Of a stretch of 45,983 bases of DNA, positions 1 through 7,215 are shown one piece after another. Position 1 is the first letter of the stretch. Each line of letters begins with the position of its first letter. The position numbers and the translations under genes are program-made. Source of the stretch: a virus. The notes beneath the pieces were generated by a model that had not been told where the DNA came from, made no database searches, and saw only the letters and a list, made by a program, of their open reading frames with translations. The stretch is taken from IMG/VR virus record IMGVR_UViG_3300046690_000081, positions 1 to 45,983 of that record; one strand, written 5' to 3'.

Positions 1-1008
1 ACGACGATCACCTGGGCGGCGAACTCTGCCTCTCAGACGCTGACGATTAAAGCGACGATCACGACGACAGTCGGCACGTCGTACAACGTCATGCTTCACG
101 CGGTCAAGTATCTCGGGGCGGCCGCGGGTGCGACGATCTCCGGAACGCTGGCAGGGGTGACGGGCTCGATCGCGGCATCGGAAAGCCTTTCTAGCTCGAT
201 TGCGGGACCGCTCTCGGGCGTTACCGGCTCGATCACTGCAGGCGAGAAGCTGCCCGCGTCGCTGAGCGCAACACTCGCGGGGGTGAGCGGCGCGATCTCA
301 GCGAGCGAGGCGATCGGTGGGGTGCTCTCGGGCGCGCTGGCCGGCGTATCGGGTGCATTTTCGGCGAGCGAAACGGTCGCGGCGGCTCTGAACGGGGTGC
401 TGTCCGGCGTAAGCGGCGCAGTTCAGGCCGGCGAGGTGGTCCCGGCATCAATCAGCGGGGCGCTCGCGGGCGTCGCGGGCGCGGTTGCGGCGCGCGAGTC
501 GTTCGACAGCGCTGTGGCGGGTGCTCTAGCGGACGTGACAGGAAGCATCGCGGCGCACGTAATCGACAGCGTAGGCGCAGAGATCTTCGGCGTGCTGGCG
601 GGCGTCGGCGGCTCGATCTCGGCGTCTGTGACGCTGACGAGCTCGCTCGCGGGTGTGCTGGATGGGGCGTCGGGGTCGATCGTGGCAGGAGAGCGTCTGA
701 CCGCGGCGCTCGCGGGCGAACTCTCAGGCGTGTCGGGTGCATTCGTCGCGCAGGTGCAGGACGCGCCGGACGTGACGGTAACGATCTCTGGCGTGCTCGA
801 TGGCGCGACCGGTTCGATCCGCGCGTCGATGGTCGTCGAGGTTGTGCACGCCGCGACGCGCCTTGTGGTGCCAGCCGAGCGCCGCTCGCTTGGTGTTGAG
901 GCTGAATCTCGGCGCCTCGTCGTCGCCTCCGATCCGCGGCGCGTGACGGTGTCGGCGGAGCCGCGCAGATTTGTCGTGCCGGCGGAATCGCGGCGCGTTA
1001 CAGCATAA
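1..1008 (+). CDS. Tandem-repeat tail/fibre-associated protein, 3' part of the gene that spans the window ends
   Basis: This is the C-terminal 335 residues of a 483-residue protein whose start is at 45540; the frame is open from base 1, so the first internal Met (base 91) is not the start. After about 40 residues of beta-rich sequence come about 11 imperfect repeats of 19-22 residues with the pattern xLxGxLxGVxGxIxAxE. The tail (from about base 850) has five to six repeats of 8-10 residues of the type RRLVVxAEx. The second repeat type resembles short repeats I associate with proteins placed just before fibre-tail adaptors, which fits the next gene. Probably a virion fibre or adaptor component; no enzymatic motif is visible. 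Confidence 0.8.
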   Translation, partial: TTITWAANSASQTLTIKATITTTVGTSYNVMLHAVKYLGAAAGATISGTLAGVTGSIAASESLSSSIAGPLSGVTGSITAGEKLPASLSATLAGVSGAISASEAIGGVLSGALAGVSGAFSASETVAAALNGVLSGVSGAVQAGEVVPASISGALAGVAGAVAARESFDSAVAGALADVTGSIAAHVIDSVGAEIFGVLAGVGGSISASVTLTSSLAGVLDGASGSIVAGERLTAALAGELSGVSGAFVAQVQDAPDVTVTISGVLDGATGSIRASMVVEVVHAATRLVVPAERRSLGVEAESRRLVVASDPRRVTVSAEPRRFVVPAESRRVTA

Positions 1009-1016
1009 GGAGCGAC

Positions 1017-1328
1017 ATGAGTCTTTCTCAGCAGTTGCCGCCGAAATCTCCGGCCGCAATTCTTCCGTACGAAATGGACTGGTCGCAGTGGCTCGCAAGC
1101 GGCGAGACGATCGCCGACGCCACCGTCACGGCCGACGCCGGCATCACAGTGAATCCGTCCGGCAAATCGACGTCGACGAGCTCTGGCGTCGTCACGTTCT
1201 GGCTCGGAGGAGGCGCGAGCGGCGCGACGTACATGGTGACGATCACCATCACCACGAGCAGCGGCGCAACAGACAGCCGCACGATCGCAGTGTCCGTAGG
1301 CACTCGCATGCTTCTCAGCGTCACGTAA
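1017..1328 (+). CDS. Fibre-tail adaptor-like protein (Gp77-like)
   Basis: A 103-residue beta-rich protein. The core reads YEMDWSQWLASGETI, then GVVTFWLGGGASGATY and ITTSSGATDSRTIAVSV, the pattern of small phage Ig-like fibre-tail adaptor proteins (Gp77-like family, from memory). AAGGAG sits just upstream and overlaps the stop of the repeat protein, so the two are translated together. It likely joins or decorates a fibre. A terminator follows immediately. Confidence 0.7.
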   Translation: MSLSQQLPPKSPAAILPYEMDWSQWLASGETIADATVTADAGITVNPSGKSTSTSSGVVTFWLGGGASGATYMVTITITTSSGATDSRTIAVSVGTRMLLSVT

Positions 1329-1354
1329 CGACCGCTTCTCGAACTCAGACTGAC

Positions 1355-1380
1355 AGCCGCCTTCGGGCGGCTTTTTCATT
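1355..1380 (+). terminator. Rho-independent terminator with TTCG loop
   Basis: GCCGCC-TTCG-GGCGGC followed by five T. It separates the fibre genes from the HNH gene and ends eight bases before its ATG. A hairpin of the same design lies at 44195. Confidence 0.85.
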
Positions 1381-1387
1381 TCCGGCC

Positions 1388-1816
1388 ATGAAAATCGAAC
1401 ACGAACACGAGCAGCACGACACGCTCCAGATCGACGTCTTTTACCCGGATCACGCGCCGCGCGCGGAGTCGGCGCTGTTCCGAAAAACGAAGCACCACCT
1501 GATCGCGGTGCTCGACACACCGTGCTGGGTCTGCGGCTCGAAGGATCAGCGCGAGGTGCATCACTTCCACGCGGAATGGGCAGACGCAAACGGCATAGAC
1601 TTCGAAAAGATGCGCGCGATGCATGCGGGTTTCGACTGGTCGACGTACAAGGAGCCGAGCGACTTCATCGACTCCGAATACAACATGCTCGTGCTCTGCG
1701 CGAAGCATCATCGCGGCAGGAATCACGGCATTCACATGCTGCCGTATCCGATCTTCGTCATGCAGCGCAACCAGCGCGCGGACTTCGTCTTCTCGCCGGA
1801 CGAGGTGAAAGCATGA
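1388..1816 (+). CDS. HNH-type zinc-binding phage protein
   Basis: 142 residues. CWVCGS, then a VHHFHAEW segment, then NMLVLCAKHHRGRNHGIHMLPYP, give paired Cys and clustered His typical of a beta-beta-alpha-metal HNH nuclease fold. The N-terminus is His/Glu rich. The ATG was chosen because it follows the terminator and starts the conserved part. The stop overlaps the next ATG (ATGA). It sits at the lysis end rather than next to terminase, so a packaging role is not implied by position. Exact function unknown. Confidence 0.6.
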   Translation: MKIEHEHEQHDTLQIDVFYPDHAPRAESALFRKTKHHLIAVLDTPCWVCGSKDQREVHHFHAEWADANGIDFEKMRAMHAGFDWSTYKEPSDFIDSEYNMLVLCAKHHRGRNHGIHMLPYPIFVMQRNQRADFVFSPDEVKA

Positions 1817-2022
1817 TCCGGCGACTGTTGCAGCTCGTCACCGGCGACGACAACGTGACGCTCGAACCGGCCTATGCATGGTCTGCCGTCGCGGTCGTTG
1901 TCGGACTCGCTCTCGAAGTATTCAGCGTCGTAACAGGCAAGCCGTTCGACATGCAGGCGTATGGCGTCGGCGCCGCTTCTCTCCTCGCCGGCCTAGGCGT
2001 CTCGGCAAAGCTCGGCAAGTAA
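1813..2022 (+). CDS. Small membrane protein, holin candidate
   Basis: 69 residues. A hydrophobic segment (about residues 21-42, WSAVAVVVGLALEVFSVV) and a second, weaker one rich in Ala/Gly/Leu (about 48-64) end in a basic tail. Size, two segments and position before the lipoprotein and DUF1353 genes suggest a holin or related lysis protein. A second candidate lies directly upstream of the endolysin at 44288, so assignment is uncertain. Confidence 0.55.
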   Translation: MIRRLLQLVTGDDNVTLEPAYAWSAVAVVVGLALEVFSVVTGKPFDMQAYGVGAASLLAGLGVSAKLGK

Positions 2023-2047
2023 CTCTCCACCCTCGAAGGAAATCACC

Positions 2048-2485
2048 ATGAAACGCACCATCATGCTGCTCGCGGCAGGCCTCGTCGCGCTCTTCCTCTC
2101 CGCATGCTCGACCGTGACGACCGTCCCGGCAAGCGACGCGCTCGCCAATCTGCAGAAGCAGGTCGTGAAGCAGTGCGCCGTCGTGCAGCCGTTCATGAGC
2201 TCGATGCTCGCGATGCAGTCCCAGTTGTCGGCTGATGCGATTGCGCAGCTTTCGCAGGCGTCGGCGGCGACCTCAAAGGTATGCGCATTCGCGAGCAACA
2301 CGGCCGACGGCGCACCTGTCACTTTCTCGGTTGCCGACGTCCAGGCGCTTGCCACTCAGGCTATTCCGTCGCTCATTCGGATCATCGATCTGTCGCCGCT
2401 CGATCAGGCGCAGAAGACGGCCGCCGAAATCGCGATCACGGCCGCGCAGGTTGCCATCTCGACGGCGATTGCGAGCGCGCAATGA
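2048..2485 (+). CDS. Phage lipoprotein
   Basis: 145 residues. A lysine/arginine start, hydrophobic segment and lipobox LSAC give predicted acylation at Cys20. The mature part is helical and Ala/Gln rich, with two further Cys. It would be a periplasm-facing lipoprotein. Position in the lysis cassette suggests an outer-membrane step of lysis, but it lacks the short proline-rich look of an Rz1-type spanin and no i-spanin partner is visible. AAGGAAATC precedes the ATG. Confidence 0.7.
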   Translation: MKRTIMLLAAGLVALFLSACSTVTTVPASDALANLQKQVVKQCAVVQPFMSSMLAMQSQLSADAIAQLSQASAATSKVCAFASNTADGAPVTFSVADVQALATQAIPSLIRIIDLSPLDQAQKTAAEIAITAAQVAISTAIASAQ

Positions 2486-2847
2486 GCGCGTTTCTCACGT
2501 CCATCGACCTGCGCGACGCGGATAACACGGACGACGGCCAGTGGATTCTCTGCACGCCGCTCGTCTATCAGTCCGACGTCGCGGGCGAGACGTTCACCGT
2601 TCCAGCCGGATTCCAGACAGATCTGGCGTCGGTGCCGCGCTTGCCGTTCGTGTTTCTGCTTGCCGGCGACAGCGCGCGGAAAGCCTCGGTCGTGCATGAC
2701 TTTCTGTATACGACGCATCCTGTGGCGCGAAATGTCGCCGACGCCGTGCTGAAGGAAGCTTCGCTACTGACGGGCGTTCCGAAGTGGCGTGCGTGGCTGA
2801 TGTGGGCCGGCGTGCGTCTCGGCGGAGCAAGTCACTGGCAGTCTTGA
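2482..2847 (+). CDS. DUF1353 family protein
   Basis: 121 residues. FTVPAGFQTDLASVPRLP followed by KASVVHDFLY is the DUF1353 signature, frequent in phage lysis regions; biochemical role unknown. The start overlaps the lipoprotein stop (ATGA). The last 16 bases are overlapped on the other strand by the end of the miniprotein gene at 2832-2951. It appears to be the last gene of the late operon. Confidence 0.8.
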   Translation: MSAFLTSIDLRDADNTDDGQWILCTPLVYQSDVAGETFTVPAGFQTDLASVPRLPFVFLLAGDSARKASVVHDFLYTTHPVARNVADAVLKEASLLTGVPKWRAWLMWAGVRLGGASHWQS

Positions 2848-2951
2848 TTCATCATCTGCGCGAGCTTCGGGAAGAACACGTCGCACCGCTCGTGATGCGC
2901 GGCCGCGTTCCGCCGGGGGCAATCCGCCAGCTCGGCGCCGAGATCCGTCAT
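2832..2951 (-). CDS. Candidate SOS-controlled miniprotein (39 aa)
   Basis: No known family recognised. It encodes 39 residues, MTDLGAELADCPRRNAAAHH to ...KLAQMMNQDCQ, with three Cys and no membrane segment. Support comes from a strong ribosome site (GGAGAGGAG, seven bases before ATG), GC-ending codons at roughly 85 percent as in neighbouring genes, and a near-consensus LexA box about 90 bases upstream in the right orientation. An overlapping frame (2764-3000, minus) also has a GAGG site but weaker codon bias. A small SOS-induced regulator or toxin is possible; function not assigned. Confidence 0.5.
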   Translation of the reverse strand: MTDLGAELADCPRRNAAAHHERCDVFFPKLAQMMNQDCQ

Positions 2952-3040
2952 CGGGAACTCCTCTCCGAGGCGCGCAGACCGGACACCACATTGCCGCCAT
3001 TTAACCCTCGTTTTTCCAGCGCGAATTGTTGCGCGCGCGA

Positions 3041-3060
3041 TACTGTATATTTAAACAGTA
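3041..3060 (-). promoter_or_regulatory. LexA (SOS) box
   Basis: TACTGT-N8-ACAGTA; matches the enterobacterial consensus TACTGTATATATATACAGTA at 18 of 20 positions, and beta-proteobacterial LexA is known to use CTGT-N8-ACAG. On the minus strand a TATACT -10 candidate (3062-3057) overlaps one arm, so LexA would block it. No clear -35 is visible. No gene on the plus strand starts nearby; the minus-strand miniprotein is the natural target. Confidence 0.75.
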
Positions 3061-3090
3061 TATGCTGGGATGCGCGCGACGCCCTCCGGA

Positions 3091-3338
3091 ATATTAGGAA
3101 AGGCCATCTAGAGATATTAGGAGCCGGGTTTCTCCATCGTGCGACACTCCTGCTGTGCAAGGCTTTCCGGGTAGAAACCGACAAATAACCATGCTGACCG
3201 TCCATCAGAAAGACAGAAGTTGTTGTATCGCTTGATAGGCTTCCGATTCCGCGAGTTGTCTCCTAAGTAAATGCTAGATAAATGAGCACGACGGGATGCT
3301 GCTGAGAGAAAAGCCAACATCAAAATATTAGGAGAGCG
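3091..3338. other. attP: Presumed attP region with integrase arm-type repeats
   Basis: About 250 bases without a convincing gene, directly downstream of the integrase stop. ATATTAGGA(A/G) occurs at 3091-3100, 3114-3123 and 3325-3334, and its inverted core TCTCCTAA at 3259-3266. Such short repeats on both sides of a core are typical arm sites for tyrosine integrases. GGTTTCT (3127-3133) and AGAAACC (3173-3179) form a wide inverted pair. The crossover core cannot be fixed without an attB or attL sequence. Confidence 0.55.
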
Positions 3339-4436
3339 TCAGGCGGATTTCGGGATCGTCAACCGAACGTGGCTGACCGGAATATCGAGCTTTTTGAAGT
3401 AAATGTGCGTCGTAGCTTCTCGGGTGTGCCCTGCTGCCACCATCAATTCTTTCGTCTCGTAGCCGGCGCGCTTCGCGTCCGTTAGCGCCTTTGCTCGGAT
3501 GTCCTTGATGGTGTATTTCTTGGCCGCCAGTCCCGCTTTGCCTAACGCGCGCGTCCACGCGGCGAGAAGCGCTTCGGGTTTGTACGGCTCGAATTTGCGG
3601 TTGTGAATCACATGCGCGTCGCCGATGCGCGGCTGCTGGTCTATCTCGCGGATGCGTGCGAGCACGGCGTCGATTTCCGGCGTGATGGCGAAGTCGACGG
3701 TGACTCCGCTGCTGTCGGCGGTCTTGCTGGGTAGGAAGTGGATCACTCCCGCCGCGCGGTCAATCTGTGACCACTTCAGCATGCGAATTTCCGTCGAGCG
3801 CTGTGCAGTCAGGTAGCAGAGGTCGACAAAGCACTGCATCATCCGGCCATTGCGGGCGAAGGTCCCTTCCTTCGCTCTCGTGTTGCTCTTTTGCTCGAAG
3901 TGCGTCAACTGCTTGCGGATCGCCGCGAAGTGGTCATCCGTGATGTACACGCCGCGCCGCGGCGGGGTCTTGATCTTGATGTCGCGCACTGGATTGGTTT
4001 TCGTGTGCCGCTTTTTCACGCACCAGAAGAAGAACCCTGACAGAAACGACTTGACGTGGTTCTGCATGGTCAGCTTCTCATCCCAGAAGCCGAGCACGTC
4101 GCTGATGTCACCCGGCTCGATGTCTGCGACGTTCGCGTCGCGCAACGCGTTGCGCGCGTAGCGGCCGGTGCGCGCCCACGATTTTTGCGACTTCAGCGTC
4201 GGGCCCTTTTCCTCGATATAGCGATCGATCAGCGGGCCCGCGTCGCCGGTACCAGGCGGTGCCTCGTACTTGCGGCGCTCGACGACGAGCCGCGCCAGCA
4301 TTGCGGTTTCGCCTTCGGCAATCTTGCAAAGACGGACCCATTTGTTTGTGCGGGGAACGACCCAATACCAGCTCGCGCCGTTGGCATAGACGCGAGCAGG
4401 GAGGTTCGTCGGGCGTTGGCGGCGGCGTGCATTCAT
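3339..4436 (-). CDS. int: Tyrosine-family site-specific integrase
   Basis: 365 residues with an N-terminal arm/core-binding part and a C-terminal catalytic domain. Catalytic residues by motif: Arg213 (AQRSTEIR), Lys238, Arg314 in KDIRAKA, His337 in AAGHTRE, and nucleophile Tyr346 (HIYFKK). The usual His of HxxR is Lys311. The start at 4436 overlaps the stop of the DUF4224 gene (ATGA); the open frame extends upstream but that part looks non-coding. It would insert the phage at attP just downstream. It lies last in the left early operon, so its expression depends on PL readthrough unless it has its own promoter. Confidence 0.93.
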   Translation of the reverse strand: MNARRRQRPTNLPARVYANGASWYWVVPRTNKWVRLCKIAEGETAMLARLVVERRKYEAPPGTGDAGPLIDRYIEEKGPTLKSQKSWARTGRYARNALRDANVADIEPGDISDVLGFWDEKLTMQNHVKSFLSGFFFWCVKKRHTKTNPVRDIKIKTPPRRGVYITDDHFAAIRKQLTHFEQKSNTRAKEGTFARNGRMMQCFVDLCYLTAQRSTEIRMLKWSQIDRAAGVIHFLPSKTADSSGVTVDFAITPEIDAVLARIREIDQQPRIGDAHVIHNRKFEPYKPEALLAAWTRALGKAGLAAKKYTIKDIRAKALTDAKRAGYETKELMVAAGHTREATTHIYFKKLDIPVSHVRLTIPKSA

Positions 4437-4672
4437 GCGAAGGGCGAGCAGATTTTCGTGCGTTTGGTGGGTTGCTTGTCGTTGCCAGCGTCGAGGCCGG
4501 CTTTTCGGGCGCTGAGGGACTCGTACAGCGCCCATGTCATGATCGGCGCGCCGTCAAACGTCCGCATCACCTCAATGCCGAATGCGTTCTGGAACCACTC
4601 GGCCTGTTTCCCGTATCGCGTGCGTCCGGTGATTCGCTTCAGATCCTCGGGGCTCATCAGTCTTTCACTCAT
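4433..4672 (-). CDS. DUF4224 protein, integrase partner (possible excisionase/recombination directionality factor)
   Basis: 79 residues starting MSERLMSPEDLKRITGRTRY and containing KQAEWFQNAFGIEV, the DUF4224 pattern. The family is commonly found directly before phage integrases. GGAGAA lies upstream of the chosen ATG. The stop overlaps the integrase start. A helix-turn-helix role in excision or int control is inferred from context only. Confidence 0.75.
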   Translation of the reverse strand: MSERLMSPEDLKRITGRTRYGKQAEWFQNAFGIEVMRTFDGAPIMTWALYESLSARKAGLDAGNDKQPTKRTKICSPFA

Positions 4673-4730
4673 CCGGGTTCTCCAGATACGCGCGGCTGGC
4701 ACGCATGAATTCTTCGATGTTGCTGGTCAC
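4665..4730 (-). CDS. Possible 21-residue peptide in the int operon
   Basis: A GTG start overlaps the previous stop as GTGA and the frame runs 21 codons (VTSNIEEFMRASRAYLENPD then E) to a TGA that overlaps the DUF4224 start. The coupling on both sides and GC-ending codons match the neighbours. It is very short and carries the ribosome site of DUF4224 in its 3' end, so it may only be a translational coupler. Confidence 0.3.
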   Translation of the reverse strand: MTSNIEEFMRASRAYLENPDE

Positions 4731-4954
4731 TTCTTCTTCCGAGGCTTTGTGATCGGGTCGCCAAGCTTGAAATCGGCGCGCACGATGTACATGCCTGCGG
4801 CCCGGCAGAGCTGCGTGCATTCACGCATTCCGCGCGTTACATCGACATCTTTGGCGCCTAGCAGGTATGCGCCCTTGATCCAAAGATCGATTGTGCTTTC
4901 AGAAACGGCGATGAATTTACGGCGCGGACCTTCCACGAGTGCGAACGCTTTCAT
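4727..4954 (-). CDS. Small basic phage protein, unknown
   Basis: 75 residues, MKAFALVEGPRRKFIAVSES to ...GDPITKPRKKK. The C-terminus is strongly basic, compatible with nucleic-acid binding. AAGGGA precedes the ATG, and the ATG overlaps the upstream stop (ATGA); the longer frame to 5002 lacks a ribosome site. No family recognised. Confidence 0.6.
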   Translation of the reverse strand: MKAFALVEGPRRKFIAVSESTIDLWIKGAYLLGAKDVDVTRGMRECTQLCRAAGMYIVRADFKLGDPITKPRKKK

Positions 4955-5127
4955 GATGGATCCCTTGGGCAGTCGCATCCCGGTCGAACAGGCCAAGCGC
5001 AACCCTCATTGCAGAGGAACTTGTCGAAATCGTCGAGGAAGCGCTTGTAGGGTATGAGCACGAGGCCGGATTCATCGGCCCAAGCCTTCTGCTGGCAGTA
5101 TGCGATGAAGATGTCGGTCGAGGTCAT
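4951..5127 (-). CDS. Small phage protein, unknown (58 aa)
   Basis: 58 residues, MTSTDIFIAYCQQKAWADES to ...CDCPRDPS, with four Cys of which three are clustered near the C-terminus. Both ends overlap neighbours as ATGA, so the gene fits the coupled operon exactly. Codons end mainly in G or C. Acidic/aromatic with no membrane segment. Function unknown. Confidence 0.6.
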   Translation of the reverse strand: MTSTDIFIAYCQQKAWADESGLVLIPYKRFLDDFDKFLCNEGCAWPVRPGCDCPRDPS

Positions 5128-5366
5128 TTCTTCTCCTCGCCGCTCTGCGCGTCTATCAGGGCGCGGATTTCAAAAGCCGCTTCGGCCGGGTCGATGTTCT
5201 CGTCGCATATCTGTGCCGCCCGCTCCAGCGCTTGGCGCTCTGCGGCTTGCCATGCTGAAAACATCAGATCTTGAACCATCGAACCTTGATATTTCGAGCG
5301 CTTGCCAGTCGGCTCGACCGGGTATTCGCGCTCGAACCACGCTTCATATTCCTTTCGGCTGGTCAC
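5124..5366 (-). CDS. Small phage protein, unknown (80 aa)
   Basis: 80 residues after a GTG start at 5366 that overlaps the upstream stop as GTGA, with AAGGA nine bases before it; a second GTG three codons upstream would overlap the ribosome site. It contains YEAWFEREYP and a helical part AWQAAERQALERAAQICDEN, a pattern common in small phage proteins of unknown role next to Lar-like genes. Confidence 0.65.
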   Translation of the reverse strand: MTSRKEYEAWFEREYPVEPTGKRSKYQGSMVQDLMFSAWQAAERQALERAAQICDENIDPAEAAFEIRALIDAQSGEEKK

Positions 5367-5881
5367 GATCCGCACTCCTTGTCTTGCATTGCTCGGTCGA
5401 TGGCGGCTTGGTGCCAGCGTTCCAACACTGGATCGACCGTCGCGATCAATTCTTCGATCAGCTTGCGCGCCTCGCGGTCGCCGCCAGTTATGTCGTTCAT
5501 GCGGTCGTACAGCCCCGTCGCGATCAGCGCCTCGCCGATTGCCGCATGTGGATAGCGCGCTGCATCATCCGGAGTGGGGTGGGCGGCACGTTTGAACATG
5601 CCTTCATACTTTGCGAAATCCGCGCGGTCTTTATCGCTTATTGCCCGCGATGGGCGTTCGATAATCACCGGCTCCTTCCTCTCCGCCAATACGCGGGATT
5701 CGAGGGCGCGGGAGTTCCACGCGGCAATGGCCGTTGCTTCCTTCTCCGGCGAAAACGCGACGCACAGCCCTGTCTTGTTGCATGCTGAATCAGGCGGGCA
5801 TGAAATTCCAACGATGCCATCCCCGTATTTTAGGAACGGTTTTCCACCGCAGAACGGGCACGGCTTCAGTTCTTGTGTCAT
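5363..5881 (-). CDS. Lar-like restriction alleviation protein with C-terminal extension
   Basis: 172 residues. The N-terminal 60 residues carry LKPCPFCGGKPFL, further Cys at SCPPDSACNKTGLC, and AIAAWNSRA, the zinc-ribbon pattern of the Lar family that reduces type I restriction. The remaining 110 residues are helical and not recognised. Start at MTQELKPCPFCGG follows GAGAGA; an earlier ATG at 5914 overlaps the methyltransferase stop and could be used by coupling. Next to the methyltransferase, it suggests an anti-restriction pair. Confidence 0.7.
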   Translation of the reverse strand: MTQELKPCPFCGGKPFLKYGDGIVGISCPPDSACNKTGLCVAFSPEKEATAIAAWNSRALESRVLAERKEPVIIERPSRAISDKDRADFAKYEGMFKRAAHPTPDDAARYPHAAIGEALIATGLYDRMNDITGGDREARKLIEELIATVDPVLERWHQAAIDRAMQDKECGS

Positions 5882-5913
5882 TTCTCTCTCGCAATAGGTG
5901 TTTCGCCAATCCA

Positions 5914-7215
5914 TCAGGCGGCGTCGGCAAGTTGAATTCGTTCGCCGATCCAGCGCATCACCGGCACGGCCATGCTATTGCCGAGCGCCTTGTATCGCGG
6001 GCCATCAGCGGCGGCCTTGCCGCGCACGTTGATCAGCGTGTAGTCATCGGGGAAGCCTTGCAGGCGCTCGCACTCGCGCGGCGTGAGGCGGCGCACGGCC
6101 GATCCATGAAAGACCGGGTTGATGACGCCTGCGTTGTTGCCTGCGCTCGCCCCGTTCGAGTTGTGCCACGAGCTCGTCAGGGTGTCGGCGATCGCGTGCA
6201 GAGCACTTCCTTTCGTCAGGGTCGGCGACGGGCCGGGCACAACGCGTGACCGGTTCTCGGCGCTGGTGATCTGCTGAAGATCGAAGGCGACCGCTCCAAC
6301 GCCAATGCCACCGCGGCCACCGTTCGGCGTCAGGATCGCGTTCGCCGTTCCATCTTGTCGATACTCGAGTGCGTGTCCATCGTCGCGGCCACGAATTGCG
6401 AGCGTGTACGGTTGGCACGGCACAAGCGGCGTGCCGCGCCCAGTGCCGTCTTTACTGGCATCAAAGCCCTCGCCACGCAGAGAGTGCGCAACGAGCAACG
6501 TCTCCGTCTCCGTCTCCGCATCTATTCTCTGATTGCTCGTTGTCAGCGCGCGAGCGACTTGCGGAATCAGGCCGCCATCGCACTCGAAGTCGGTTCCGAG
6601 TCCGCCACCGCCTTTAGTGCGCGCGCTAAGGGTCGGGGCAATTCCTTGCCTCGATTCCCGGCGCGGCGCAGGATGCCCGAGCAGGCTTTCGCGCTCAAAA
6701 AGTACCGCTGCGGCACGTCGCCAGTCTCCAAGATGTCCGACAACGAACACACGGCGGCGTCGCTGGGCCACTCCGAAGAATTGAGCGTCAAGAACGCGGT
6801 AGGCGAACCCATACCCGAGTTCTGCCAGCCCTCCGAGAAGGGTGCCAAAATCCCGTCCGCCGTTTGAAGACAGGACACCGGGGACGTTTTCCCAGACCAG
6901 CCAGCGGGGAGCGAATCGTGCAGCAATGGCAAGATAGGTGAGCATGAGGTTGCCACGCGGGTCAGCCAGTCCTTTTCGGAGTCCGGCGACGCTGAAGCTT
7001 TGGCAGGGAGTTCCGCCGACGAGAAGATCGAGAGTTGCATCAGGCCATTCCTTGAATTGGGTCATGTCGCCGTGGTTCATCACTGCCGGGTAGTGGTGCT
7101 TGAGCACTTCAGACGGGAAAGGCTCGATCTCGCTGACGAACTGCGTTTTCCAGCCGAGCGGATGCCACGCGCAGCTCGCTGCTTCGATACCGCTGCACAC
7201 GCTTCCAAATTTCAT
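5914..7215 (-). CDS. DNA (cytosine-5) methyltransferase
   Basis: 433 residues beginning MKFGSVCSGIEAASCAWHPL (SAM-binding motif I). Catalytic Cys71 lies in GGTPCQSFSVAG, Glu109 in WENVPG, and QRRRRVF is motif VIII; GNSMAVPVM near the end is motif X. Residues about 170-390 form a long variable region that should hold the target recognition domain. No cognate nuclease gene is adjacent, so it is probably an orphan that masks host restriction sites. GAGGA precedes the ATG, which overlaps the upstream stop (ATGA). Confidence 0.92.
   Translation of the reverse strand: MKFGSVCSGIEAASCAWHPLGWKTQFVSEIEPFPSEVLKHHYPAVMNHGDMTQFKEWPDATLDLLVGGTPCQSFSVAGLRKGLADPRGNLMLTYLAIAARFAPRWLVWENVPGVLSSNGGRDFGTLLGGLAELGYGFAYRVLDAQFFGVAQRRRRVFVVGHLGDWRRAAAVLFERESLLGHPAPRRESRQGIAPTLSARTKGGGGLGTDFECDGGLIPQVARALTTSNQRIDAETETETLLVAHSLRGEGFDASKDGTGRGTPLVPCQPYTLAIRGRDDGHALEYRQDGTANAILTPNGGRGGIGVGAVAFDLQQITSAENRSRVVPGPSPTLTKGSALHAIADTLTSSWHNSNGASAGNNAGVINPVFHGSAVRRLTPRECERLQGFPDDYTLINVRGKAAADGPRYKALGNSMAVPVMRWIGERIQLADAA

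Noticed and set aside
423-1589. Long minus-strand frame of 388 codons
   Set aside because: Arg/Ala/Pro-rich shadow of the repeat protein, adaptor and HNH genes on the plus strand; no ribosome site and no family.
2764-3000. 78-codon minus-strand frame behind the LexA box, starting MAAMWCPVCAPRRG
   Set aside because: Has a GAGG site but weak GC-ending codon bias and overlaps the DUF1353 gene by 84 bases; the 39-codon frame is the better gene. Kept only as an alternative.
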